This document shows positions 14,701 through 24,799 of a DNA stretch of 64,000 nt, one piece after another. A program made the translations under genes and the position numbers. Within the stretch, counting starts at the first letter, position 1. Each line of letters starts with the position of its first letter. The notes under the pieces were generated by a model. It had not been told where the DNA came from, did no database searches, and worked only from the letters and a program-made list of their open reading frames with translations. Where the stretch lies: assembly GCA_028023455.1 (NCBI GenBank), contig JAQFVV010000281.1:310001-374000 (forward strand), in the 5' to 3' direction. The stretch is from Epiperipatus broadwayi (Eukaryota > Onychophora > Udeonychophora > Euonychophora > Peripatidae).

Positions 14701-15351
14701 TATACAAAAATTGGTGGTGGAAAGCATTAATAAAAGGTTGGTAAAAAGAATTGACTGACAAATAAAGTTTAAGTTTAAAGATAATTTATTTTAATCATCA
14801 TTAATTAAGTTTTAAAGATAATTTATTAACTAACATTAGCGCATTATAAACATTTTTATAAATCCAATTTTAACACACGCACATTTTAAAATTAACCCAT
14901 GATAATATATTTTATGAAAAAAGTATAAATAATCTTTGACATTTACATCATTTCACATTCACAAACACTCACATCAATAGTTCATTTTAAGCATGCTTAA
15001 TAGAGTTCATATAATTACTTGACAAATTACAGTGGTGCTACTACATATAAATGATAATAAATAAATGTTTACTTAGGCTTTTGCTTGTCATTGGCTGCTT
15101 CTGCTGCTTCTGATGGAGTATATCTAGCCGGTTAGATTTTGACGTTTATTGAAGAGACTTTATGGTAATCCGTTGGTTTCTTCTTGGAGACAGTTGAACA
15201 TTTTTACAGAGGATTTCTGAGTTGTTATGCAGACATTATTTCACAGGCAGGTTTTGATGATCTTGTTGGACAAAAAGGCTGGAGCACAAGCGTATATTTC
15301 CATAAGATTTTCAGCACTGCATTTCTGTTTCTGGATAAATAATGTAAACAA
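14701..15351. other. No gene seen; GC-richer block at 15060-15350
   Basis: Apart from a moderately GC-rich unrecognised block at about 15070-15330, the sequence is AT-rich and non-coding. Confidence 0.4.
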
Positions 15352-15395
15352 GACTGACACTGCAAAACTAGACTGAAACTGCAAACTAGACTGAA
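15352..15395. repeat. Short tandem repeat, 18-19 bp unit
   Basis: Two units (GACTGACACTGCAAAACTA and GACTGAAACTGCAAACTA) and the start of a third follow one another directly. Confidence 0.85.
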
Positions 15396-15958
15396 TGTCC
15401 GATAAAAATCTAGCTATTTATATCTGTGAATTGTTTTTGTTTTAATATCCTCCGGCAATTGGTTCAATAGGTGTTGTCGAAATTCCTTTAGATTAATTCT
15501 ATGATATGTTTTTGGAAGATTGCTTGATTAGTAGTAGCTTTCATAAATGTATTGTTTTTATATTTTTAATAGCCCACCACTGTGTTTTTAAATACATTTA
15601 ATTTCAATATTTATTTTCATGTGTTTTTCAAATATAATTTCTTTTTAACTTTCATTATTCTAACACACATTTATCTTATTAACGAGCTGACATTTATTTC
15701 TATTTACCATCACACATATATACGCATTTATTCTAATAAACTGGAATGAAAAGAGATTTTTAACTTTTAATTTATAATAATAACACTCTTTCTTTTATAA
15801 ACTCTTAGTTTGTTTTTTTGTTTTTTATAGGAAAACTCCCCCTCCCCTTTTTAAAGTAATTAACTGTAACTTTTATTTCAAATTCTTTTTTCCGAAAGAT
15901 TTTAATAATATTTTTTATACAAAATTATTTTATATAAATGTGCCAATTTGGCATTGGT

Positions 15959-15998
<40 letters not shown>

Positions 15999-16504
15999 AA
16001 ATATCGATAAGTCTATCTATATTTTAAAAATTATCATTTGTTATTAAAAAAAAATCTTTTTGAGTTGATGTTTGTATATGAAGTATTATTATTATTTATG
16101 GTTATTAGGTATAGTTATTGTTTGAAGTTCTTATTTTATTTATATGTCGATAGTACATCGCTATGAATATTTAATTATTATAAATAAATGAAGACATATA
16201 AATTGTTGATTATAAAAAAGATTACTTTATTTGTAGGGATTATTAAAAAAATGCAATATTACTATTTATGTATATATATATTTTTAAAACTGTCAAATAA
16301 ATTTTTAATTTAATTTTTTTTATATATATGATTGATATTTTATTTAATGAATGTTAATCGTTTTTTTTAAAAAAAAACATATGTAACAATGGTTTTCAAC
16401 ACAGCATTTTCCAGCATGTGAAACAACCACAACAACAAAAGAAGCCATTATTATTATTAAGATAGTGATTAAACAAACTAAAGGATAAAAATTTGTTGTA
16501 CTTT
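15396..16504. other. AT-rich stretch with a (TA)n run
   Basis: No gene was found. A (TA)n microsatellite of about 34 bp lies at 15963-15996, and the sequence becomes almost purely A/T before the assembly gap. Confidence 0.6.
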
Positions 16505-17004
16505 NNNNNNNNNNNNNNNNNNNNNNNNNNNNNNNNNNNNNNNNNNNNNNNNNNNNNNNNNNNNNNNNNNNNNNNNNNNNNNNNNNNNNNNNNNNNNNNN
16601 NNNNNNNNNNNNNNNNNNNNNNNNNNNNNNNNNNNNNNNNNNNNNNNNNNNNNNNNNNNNNNNNNNNNNNNNNNNNNNNNNNNNNNNNNNNNNNNNNNNN
16701 NNNNNNNNNNNNNNNNNNNNNNNNNNNNNNNNNNNNNNNNNNNNNNNNNNNNNNNNNNNNNNNNNNNNNNNNNNNNNNNNNNNNNNNNNNNNNNNNNNNN
16801 NNNNNNNNNNNNNNNNNNNNNNNNNNNNNNNNNNNNNNNNNNNNNNNNNNNNNNNNNNNNNNNNNNNNNNNNNNNNNNNNNNNNNNNNNNNNNNNNNNNN
16901 NNNNNNNNNNNNNNNNNNNNNNNNNNNNNNNNNNNNNNNNNNNNNNNNNNNNNNNNNNNNNNNNNNNNNNNNNNNNNNNNNNNNNNNNNNNNNNNNNNNN
17001 NNNN
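16505..17004. other. Assembly gap, 500 N
   Basis: Exactly 500 N, a round number often used for gaps of unknown size. The open frame that appears to span it is an artefact. Confidence 0.99.
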
Positions 17005-20000
17005 CTCTGAGGAATTACTAATTTAAATTAATTTTATTTCCAACTATTGCTTCTTGGTTTTGGTTTTTTTTAATTTCACAATAAACTTATGATTATAAAT
17101 TATTATGATTTCTGGTTGAATATTTATTTGAAATCACAATTTGTTCTACTTCATATAAGGCATTCAACAAACATTAATGAACCTGAAAATATCAATTATA
17201 TTAGTTGGCTAGCTTGCACTATCAGCTAATTAACATTTTTATATATTTTACATCTTATCGCCTTTATGATATATTCCTATTAAACTCATATAATCAAATT
17301 ATGAAGATTAACTTCAAGATAATTTATTGTTACTTCTAATTTTAGCTGGCTAATATGATAATGATAACTGTCATTATTACCTTACAACTGCCTTATACTA
17401 TATTAATTTTAAAACTAAGGATAAATAAAAACACTCATCAGAAGTCGCACATACGTTACTAGTTAACTTATTTAAAGTCCACATATTAATATTAAATTTA
17501 AAATTTATTGAACTTACAAACCCCTCGGCGAATTTCTCCATATGACGTCTATAAACAGCATTGTTATTCCTATCATACTATGCTTTAAATTAAGGACTTA
17601 GATTATTAAATCTTGTGGATTTACTTGTATACTACTGGCAAAGCACAGTAGCACAATACGGATATTATTATGATCAACTAAAGCACTGAAAAATACTACC
17701 TCAAGAACTAGCTATCATTGCCATAACATTTATAAAAACAATAGTCTACACCTTCTGTGGTGGACAATCTAGTATTTTAAATAGCACATGACGGACAACA
17801 TCACTAAATAAGCTCCTTAGAGCAAGACAACCTGACTATAATAATGGTGGCTCCCATGCTTATCTTTCAAGCATAAGTGTATGTGAAGACGTAGTCTTAC
17901 CACATAAAGAAAGGGAAAACACACCAAAGACAAATGATTCTCTCCATGGAATCTGACTAAATAAGCTATATAAAATATTTTGAAACACTGTCCTCTCATG
18001 GCAAATACATATAATAATAATAGGAGATCATTTCCATCCCATAAACATCATAATTAGTATACTATCTGATAACTATTTCTCACAATGGCAAGATACGAAT
18101 TTATCCCTAATGATAAAGATTAATAGCTTGTATCAATATTCAAATTCACACATTAAATAATATCCGAAACCCACTGGAAAGTATTAGTCAAAACGACTAT
18201 AAACACATAAAAATAGCATAATAAATATTTGCATACGATCAGGAATACGCACACAAACAATTAGCATAATAAATATTTATGAATTTAAGTGGACAGATTG
18301 ATGCAATAAATATTATTAATTAAATGGTTAATAAAATAAATTTGTTCTCAGACAAATTCAAAATCTAATTTTTTTTAATTTTTTTTATGAATGCTATTAA
18401 GAAAATTATTGAAACTTCTGATAAACACACTTGTAATGATTATTTGTCTCAAGTTATAGCGAATAGGCAATTTTAAATTTAAACCCTTTGCCAATATATT
18501 TAAATTTACGTGTGTGTAATAAAATCTCTACACACTTTATTGTAAACTCATTGAGACAATTTCAGATGGTAAAATAAGATACATTGACATGTAAAAAATA
18601 AGGCATAAAATATATAACTATTATATATTTTCTTTTTTACATACAAATTACAATAATAATAATAATGATGATGATGATGATGATACCCTCAGTTCATTAG
18701 TAAAGTTTCCTCAATAGTAGACAGATAATTTACAGCGCGAGGTCCCACGTTGTTAACTATGTGAATAATATTAAGGCATTAATATTTTTCAAACCAATTT
18801 ATTTATTTATTTATTTTAAAGAAACAACACAGCAGCTACGACTTTACTATGATAGTAGACAAGCACACGAATACATACTATTTTACATGAACATGTATGG
18901 ATCCATTATATGACACAATTTAATATTAACTAGCTAGTTTGAACATGGCAAATTTGTACAATTATTATTAAATTTTGTTAGTTATCCGCGGTTTCATTAA
19001 AAAATATTTTATTAACAGTTTTCCCTCTTTATGGATAAGCAGACGACAAAGCAACATTTCCGCCATAAATAAATGATATGCCCGTGTTCATTAACAAATT
19101 TTTATTATATTTTTTTTTATTTTCAGAAAGCAGTATTCAATTTATTTAGGTTTTTTTTTTTTTCATTTAGACATTTGTTGGTGGTTTTGTTTTGCTTTTA
19201 TAATTAAGATCGAACATTTATTTCCATTATTTTAATCTGGAACAGTCTTAATATTTTTATTATGATTATTTTAAACTTTGTCTTAAATTTACTGCCATTA
19301 AAAATACGCTTTATTAGCGTTAAATAATTATTTAGAATTTTCCTTATGATTTCAATTAAGATTACCATTTTATTTTGTTGAAAGTTTCCAAAGTTATATG
19401 TTAAGTTAAAATTGTGAATTAGGCACATTATTATGAAATTTAGATCGTTTAGCTAAAGAAAGCACAAAAACTTGATACCTTAATTTTCTTGTTCAGCAAT
19501 TCATTGATGTATTTTAAAAACAGAACAGCAAATAATAAAAGTTACACTGTTATTTTTCTTTCTTCTTATTAGGACACTCTGTAATCCAACTCTCTCAACA
19601 ATCTCCTCTGTTCCGCGCTCTTTTTTCAATATTAAAAAAATAATATCACGTGTCAGTATCCTGTGTTTCAATTTTAAGGTTAACATGAATAAAGTTTTTT
19701 TTAAAATAAAAAAAAAAAAAAAAATACGTGTAATAATTTACTGATTTAATATATTTTGATTGCTGTTTATATCAGAAGTTAAGAATAATAAATATTTTAT
19801 TTGCCAAGTTTTATCATCTATTTTATTTTGAAAAGTTAATAAATAAATTGAATATTTTTAATAAATAAAAATAAAGATCTAAAAAATCAACATTTACACC
19901 CATGCGTGCACACACATCTAAGAGTGTAAAACTAATCTTATTTAAGGCAAGCTTCTTTTAATAATCTACTTCAACTTTAAATAACTAAATGCCACTGCAT

Positions 20001-20380
20001 TATTTTAAGACTTAACTGAATTATTTAATAACCCAATAAGTTATCAACACCAAAATTAAAATGTTCGTTAAGCTAGCTTTCTTTCTTTTAACTTTTACTA
20101 AAATTTTACATTATAAATGTGCACTTTATTAATTAAATATGAATAGCAGTTATATACTTTTTTAAATAACTTTTATTAGATAACTCATTAACTATAATAT
20201 ATGAGATATTGCTTATTAAATGAGACCATTTTAGCTACATATTAAATGATATAGTTTTATGTCTAGTTATTAGTCTTATTTTATCTTTTATTTTCTTTTT
20301 ATGGCTAAATATTATATATACTGCGTTGATAAATTGTCTTAATAAAAACAGGTGGCATATCACATGGTTATAATATATAT
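17005..20380. other. AT-rich stretch, no gene seen
   Basis: About 3.4 kb without a recognisable gene. It holds an (AAT)n(GAT)n microsatellite at 18652-18686, a poly(A) run near 19706-19724 and only short open frames without motifs. Confidence 0.5.
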
Positions 20381-20424
20381 ATATATCATATTATTATTTG
20401 TGGGATATTTGGTGTAGTGAAAAA

Positions 20425-20480
20425 GCTAAATGCCGACATTACAGTACAATATCAAGTACCTTCCTCAGAGCGTCCTCTTT
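20425..20480 (-). ncRNA. Hammerhead ribozyme motif at the P1 3' end, decayed
   Basis: On the minus strand: helix I strand GACGCT, core CTGAGGA, an A, helix II GGTAC...GTACT, then GTAA where GAAA is required, then TGTC and GGCATTTAGC. Comparison with the other copies (23019-23072 and 24647-24699) gives GAAAC at this place, so P1 carries an A-to-T hit in the conserved box and is expected to be inactive. Hammerheads are known in PLE pseudo-LTRs. Confidence 0.65.
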
Positions 20481-20609
20481 CTCAAATCATAAGAATGAGC
20501 ATGAAATTTAAAATCGTTTTTATCGTTTTCTTTTTTTTCATATTTAAATTCTATTGGTTGAGAAGTTTAAAAATTTATTTTCTTTTCCAATAGCTTCTTC
20601 CAAATGTTG

Positions 20610-21289
20610 CTAATCTTTTTTTAATTTACATCTTTCATTTATGCTCCTGGGCCTTTTAAAAATCTGTATAGGTTCTCTTAGCAATCTTTGGTCATATTGT
20701 TCAATTTTTGCTAAAATATTTGTTTTTTCAAAATTGATATCATGATTTGTTAATTTTATATGAGAATAAATAGCTGATGAATTGGATTTTTCTCTGACTG
20801 CCAGAATGTGTTCTTTCTTTCTAATATTTATTCTACAATTACTCTGTCCAATACATGTATGTGAACAGATCCTACATGGAATTTCATATACACCATGAGA
20901 CTCCAAAGCAATTTTATCTTTAGGAAGTGGAAATATTTCACAAATTTTTTTATAAATAGTATAAACTGTGTGAATATTATCATTCTTTAAAATGTTACCA
21001 ATTTTATTAGTTACTCTCTTTATATACGGCAAAATTGTCTTAATTTTTGATGTATCAAAATCTTTTTTCTTTTTATATGTATAAGCCCTATTAATAATGT
21101 TGTAATTAAAACCATTATGAAGAAGCATTTTATTAGTTGCAAAAAGGTCCCTGTGAAAATGGCTATCATCAGAAAGTCTCTTTGTTCTATCCGATAATGT
21201 CTTTGCCACTTGAAAATAGTTGTGCAGGATGGTGGTGAGAATAAAAATGCAGATACCTCCCAGTGAGTGTTTTTTTAATATATACCATG
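20610..21289 (-). pseudogene. P1 RT thumb and GIY-YIG endonuclease
   Basis: The region downstream of the RT reads KTLSDRTKRLSDDSHFHR (linker), then ESHGVYEIPCRICSHTCIG, then RKKEHILAVREKSNSSA. This is the Penelope-type GIY-YIG nuclease with a CxxC pair in the linker between GIY (here GVY) and YIG (here CIG). The YIG tyrosine is mutated to Cys in this copy but kept in P2. The domain normally nicks DNA for insertion. A frame break separates it from the RT between 21209 and 21437. The protein tail ends near 20610 (NERCKLKKD). Confidence 0.8.
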
Positions 21290-22331
21290 GGATAAAGAAC
21301 CATCTTCCCTTCTTTCAATCAAAATATCTAAAAAAGGTAATTGATTATTATTTTCTATTTCCATAGTAAATTTAATATTGTTGTGAAAAGAGTTAAAAAA
21401 ATTAAAAAAGTCATCAAGGGCATGTTTACCATGAGGTCAAATAACAAAGGTATCATCAACATACCTCAGCCATATAGATGGGTTTTTAACTGCTAAAGTC
21501 AAAATTTTATTTTCCAAATCCTCCATAAAAATAGAAGCTAATGCTGCAGAAATTGGTGAATCCATAGCTAGACCTGATGTTTGTTTATACATCTGCCCAT
21601 CAAAAACAAAAAATGTATTAGATAAGCAGTGTTCAATCAAAACCACAGCAAAATTAGGTAATTGAATATTTTTTAGAATTTGAATAGCTTCATTTACAGG
21701 TACACTAGTAAAAAGTGAAACAGGTAAAAACTTACCAAAATATCATTCTTAATCAATTTAATATCCCGGTTAAGCTCAAGAAAATGATTCGGATCTATAA
21801 CATATGATGACATCGTTGTTATATGCGGCTGTAAAAAAGAAGTCAAAAAACGAGCTAGTGTCTGTGTAGGTGAACCAACTGCACTTACAATCGGTCTCAA
21901 TGGAATATCTGGCTTATGAACTTCTGGTAAACCATATACTTTTAGATAAAAAGAAGATTTTTCCCTGGGAGTAAGCTGTATCTTTGTTTCTAAATCTAGA
22001 TCAGTAGAATAAATTAATGCTTTCGTTTTCTTTTCAAGATAAGTCATAGGATCTCTATACGTTTTTTTTTATAAATATTATCATTTAATAAATCATGTAT
22101 TTTTTATAATAATCAGCCTTATTTAAAATTACTGTAGTATTACCCTGGTCTGCCGAAGAATAGTAATAGATTTGTCATTTTTAATGTAAACAAAGCTCTT
22201 CTTTCATTAATTGATAAATTAGTTTTTGGTGGTTTTGCTTTATTTAAAATATCGTATATTTTCCCCCTCAGTATATCTTCTTCCTCGCAAGGTATTTTTG
22301 TTAAACTACTTTCCATTCTGCAAATATTTTC
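21290..22331 (-). pseudogene. P1 reverse transcriptase domain
   Basis: The minus-strand pieces are: 22331-22055 (ENICRMESSLTKIPC, then RGKIYDILNKAKPPKTN, ending in a stop); 22047-21694 with VYGLPEVHKPDIPLRP, the PLE fingers motif; and 21646-21437 with QTSGLAMDSPISAALA (motif B) and WLRYVDDTFVI (motif C, catalytic YVDD). Motif A is damaged: the Asp of SFDIVS in copy P2 is replaced here by a short deletion and substitution around 21725. The family normally has Gly where motif B reads AMDSP. Both copies share this Asp, so it was fixed before they split. PLE RTs prime on nicked DNA and are related to telomerase. Confidence 0.8.
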
Positions 22332-22338
22332 AAAAGGT

Positions 22339-22419
22339 CATCGCACCCGCCTTGTAAGCAAATAGTTGGTTTCAGACGGATGTGGGTTCATGTTCCGGCC
22401 GATGCTATGACATATATAA
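22339..22419 (+). repeat. 5'-truncated tRNA-derived SINE inserted in P1
   Basis: The sequence from CATCGCACCC to GCTATGACATAT matches the SINE at 46611-46710, but the first 23 or so bases, with the A box, are missing. The B-box region reads GTGGGTTCATGTTCC. The flanks share AAAAGGT (22332-22338 and about 22420-22426), a probable target-site duplication. Removing the insert rejoins PLE coding sequence on both sides (FNFAITPTK upstream, ENICRMESSLTKIPC downstream) except for one frame change. Confidence 0.7.
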
Positions 22420-22439
22420 AAAAGGTAAATTTTGTTGGT

Positions 22440-22976
22440 GTTATTGCAAAATTAAAACCTTTATTTAAAACTTTTAGTTCAAAGTCTGATAATTTTCTAT
22501 CAGATAAATTCTTCACAGCGAGCACATTTCCTCGTTTTTTTAAGTAGTTTGCTAAATTTATTCATTTGCCTTTGAAATTTAAAATCATTTTCTTTAGTCA
22601 CTCTAAAATCAACGATTTTATCACAAATTGACCATAACATTGGATGAAAAGTATTACTTAACAAAAGGCGGAGTTGCAACAATTTTTTGTCTAAAAAAAT
22701 CTAACTTTTTTCTTGTATTTCTAATAAAAGCAGTCAACATATCAAACTTACCTTATTCAAAACTGCATCAATTTTCTTCGTATGCATATGGAAGGAAATT
22801 TTACAACAGCTAGGATAAAGTCCATTTCTTTTACAATTGAGTAAAAATTGAAGATCACAAACGGCTTTAATTTTCTTCACACACATTCTTTCAAAACACC
22901 TCCATTCTGTAAACCAATCTTTCCCGTAAAGATTAATAATGTTAATTCTAATATTTTCACAGATAAAAGATGTCAT
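22440..22976 (-). pseudogene. P1 PLE protein, N-terminal domain
   Basis: The start ATG at 22976 opens MTSFICENIRINIINLYG, followed by WFTEWRCFERMCVKKIK, and a second segment (22682-22500) with FHPMLWSICDKIVDF. The frame shifts between 22734 and 22682 and a stop occurs at 22500. The next bases, 22499-22427, still encode FNFAITPTK, the segment usually found shortly before the PLE RT core. The function of this N-terminal region is unknown. The same start sequence reappears at 24740 at the end of copy P2, which supports 22976 as the real start of the unit's protein. Confidence 0.7.
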
Positions 22977-22980
22977 ATTA

Positions 22981-23165
22981 TTATTATTATTTGCGGGATA
23001 TTCCGTGTAGTGAAAAATCTGAATGCTGACGCTTCAGTACAATATCAAGTACCTTCCTTAGAGTGTCGTCTTTCTCAAATCATAAGAATGGGCATGAGAT
23101 TTAAAATCGTTTCTATCGTTTTCTTTCTTTTCATATTTAAATTCTATTGGTTGAGAAGTTTTAAA
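22981..23165 (-). mobile_element. Partial PLE unit (3' end) upstream of P1, tandem junction
   Basis: Minus strand, about 185 bp, matching the 3' end of P1 (20384-20580) and in the same orientation. Its end runs straight into the P1 start codon region (22976). This is the partial-unit-plus-full-unit tandem that PLEs use as a pseudo-LTR. Its 5' side is joined, at about 23165, to copy P2 in the opposite direction. Confidence 0.75.
23019..23072 (-). ncRNA. Hammerhead ribozyme motif in the partial PLE unit, decayed
   Basis: On the minus strand the core reads CTAAGGA (one change from CTGAGGA), helix II GGTAC/GTACT is intact, the next box is GAAG instead of GAAA, followed by CGTCAGCATTCAG. Two core positions are mutated, so it should not cleave. 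Confidence 0.6.
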
Positions 23166-23839
23166 ATTTTTTATCCAAAATTTTATGGTTTACCAAAAGT
23201 TCATAAACCAGATATTCCATTGAGACCGATTGTAAGTGCAGTTGGTTCACCTACACAGACACTAGCTCGTTTTTTGACTTCTTTTTTACAGCCGCATATA
23301 ACAACGATGTCATCATATGTTATAGATCCGAATCATTTTCTTGAGCTTAACCGGGATATGAAATTGATTAAGAATGATATTTTGGTAAGTTTTGACATTG
23401 TTTCACTTTTTACTAGTGTACCTGTAAATAAAATTATTCAAGTTTTAAAAAATATTCAGTTGCCTAATTTTGCTGTTGTTTTGATTGAACACTGCTTATC
23501 GAATACATTTTTTGTTTTTGATGGGCAGATGTATAAACAAACATCAGGTCTAGCTATGGATTCACCAATTTCTGCAGCATTAGCTTCTATTTTTATGGAA
23601 GATTTGGAAAATAAAATTTTGACTTCAGCAGTTAAAAAAACATCTATATGGCTGAGGTATGTTGATGATACCTTTGTTATTTGGCCTCATGGTAAACATG
23701 ATTACTTTTTTAATTTTTTTAACTCTTTTCACAACAATATTAAATTTACTATGGAAATAGAAAATAATAATCAATTACCTTTTTTAGATGTTTTGATTGA
23801 AACAAGGGAAGATGGTTCTTTGTCCCATGGTATATATTA
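23166..23839 (+). pseudogene. P2 reverse transcriptase domain
   Basis: One open frame carries FYGLPKVHKPDIPLRP (fingers), ILVSFDIVSLFTSVP (motif A, catalytic Asp present), QTSGLAMDSPISAALA (motif B), WLRYVDDTFVIWPHG (motif C, both Asp present), and NNQLPFLDVLIETRED (start of the thumb). The stop after HGIY near 23838 results from a frameshift, because the other frame continues the expected linker. All catalytic Asp residues are present, unlike in P1. The N-terminal third of the protein is missing. The open frame upstream of 23166 (from 22848) is antisense P1 sequence and not part of the gene. Confidence 0.85.
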
Positions 23840-24530
23840 AAATAAAACACACACTGGGAGGTATCTGCATTTTTCTTCTCATCACCATCCTGCAAAACTA
23901 TTTTCAAGTGACAAAGACATTATTAGATAGAACAAAGAGACTTTCTGATGATAGCCATTTTCACCGGGACCTTTCTGCTACTAATAAAATGCTTCTTGAT
24001 AATGGTTTTAATTACAATATTATTAATAGGGCTTATACATATAAAAAGAAAAAAGATTTTGATACATCAAAAATTAAGACAATTTTGCCGTATATAAAAG
24101 AAGTAACTGATAAAATTGGTAACATTTCAAAGAATGATAATATTCACACAGTTTATACTACTTATAAAAAAATTAGTGAATTATTTCCACTTTCTAAAGA
24201 TAAAATTGCTTTGGAGTCTCACGGTGTACATAAAATTCCATGTAGGATCTGTTCACATACATATATTGGACATACTAATCATAGAATAAATATTGGAAAG
24301 GAAGAATACATTCTGGCAATCAGAGAAAAATCCAATTCATCAGCTATTTATTCTCATATAAAATTAACAAATCATGATATCAATTTTGAAAAAAAACAAC
24401 AACAAATATTTTAGCAAAAATTGAACAATATGACCAGAGATTGCTCAGAGAAGCTATAGAGATTTTTAAAAGACTCGGGAGCATAAATGAAAGGTGTGAA
24501 TTAAAAAAGATTAACAGCATTTGGAAGAAG
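23840..24530 (+). pseudogene. P2 GIY-YIG endonuclease region
   Basis: The frame is +1 shifted from the RT. It reads VTKTLLDRTKRLSDDSHFHR, then LESHGVHKIPCRICSHTYIG, then SNSSAIYSHIKLTNHDIN. GIY is changed to GVH and the helix Arg-Glu-His pattern to GKEEY, while YIG is intact. P1 has the opposite damage (GVY kept, YIG lost). A further break follows NFEKK at about 24390, in an A-rich run, after which the C-terminal tail (RLGSINERCELKK) continues in another frame. Confidence 0.8.
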
Positions 24531-24646
24531 CTATTGGAAGAGAAAATAAATTTAAAACTTCTCAACCAATAGAATTTAAATATGAAAAGAAAGAAAATGA
24601 TAAAAACGATTTTAAATCTCAAGCGCATTCTTATGATTTGAGAAAG

Positions 24647-24699
24647 TGGACGCTCTGAGGAAGGTACTTGATATTGTACTAAAACGTCAGCATTTAGCT
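24647..24699 (+). ncRNA. Hammerhead ribozyme motif at the P2 3' end
   Basis: Helix I strand GACGCT, core CTGAGGA (24655-24661, intact), an A, helix II GGTAC/GTACT with loop TTGATATT, then AAAA in place of GAAA, then CGTC and AGCATTTAGC. The predicted cleavage site is after the C of GTC (24689), and AGC pairs with GCT for helix I. One conserved G is changed to A, so this copy is probably inactive or weak. Helix III is minimal, as described for PLE hammerheads, which act better as dimers. Confidence 0.7.
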
Positions 24700-24739
24700 T
24701 TTTCACTATATGGAATATCCCACAAATAACAATAATAAT

Positions 24740-24774
24740 ATGACATCTTTTATCTGTGAAAATATTAGAATTAA
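24740..24774 (+). pseudogene. Start of the next tandem PLE unit, truncated
   Basis: ATGACATCTTTTATCTGTG encodes MTSFICENIRI, identical to the P1 protein start at 22976, and then breaks off into (TA)n. It shows that P2 came from a tandem or read-through RNA in which the 3' end of one unit is joined to the start of the next. Confidence 0.75.
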
Positions 24775-24799
24775 TATATATATAATAGCAATAGCTAAA

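Larger units (their letters stand above)
20384..22980 (-). mobile_element. Penelope-like element P1 (Penelope/Poseidon type), nearly full length
   Basis: This PLE reads on the minus strand in the order N-terminal domain (22976-22440), reverse transcriptase (about 22330-21290), GIY-YIG endonuclease (about 21209-20610), and a 3' end with a hammerhead motif (20480-20425). It ends at about 20384 in AAATAATAATATGA followed by (TA)n. The frame is broken in several places and a SINE lies inside the N-terminal/RT junction. Directly upstream (22981-23165) is the 3' end of another unit in the same orientation, so P1 is the second member of a tandem pair, as expected for PLEs with pseudo-LTRs. Confidence 0.85.
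23166..24739 (+). mobile_element. Penelope-like element P2, 5'-truncated, head to head with P1
   Basis: The plus-strand copy starts abruptly inside the RT at about 23166 and runs through the GIY-YIG domain to the 3' end at 24739. The RT protein sequence is almost identical to P1 over long blocks, so the copies are of similar, fairly recent age. After 24739 the sequence continues into the start codon region of a next unit (24740-24774) and then (TA)n. The 3' end is repeated in inverted form at 22981-23165, giving the P2 body inverted flanks of roughly 235 bp. Confidence 0.85.

Noticed and set aside
16493-17026. 177-codon open frame
   Set aside because: It spans the 500-N assembly gap and has no real sequence.
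22848-23165. N-terminal 105 residues of the long plus-strand frame ending in the P2 RT
   Set aside because: This part is antisense P1 and pseudo-LTR sequence. The RT homology begins at 23166.
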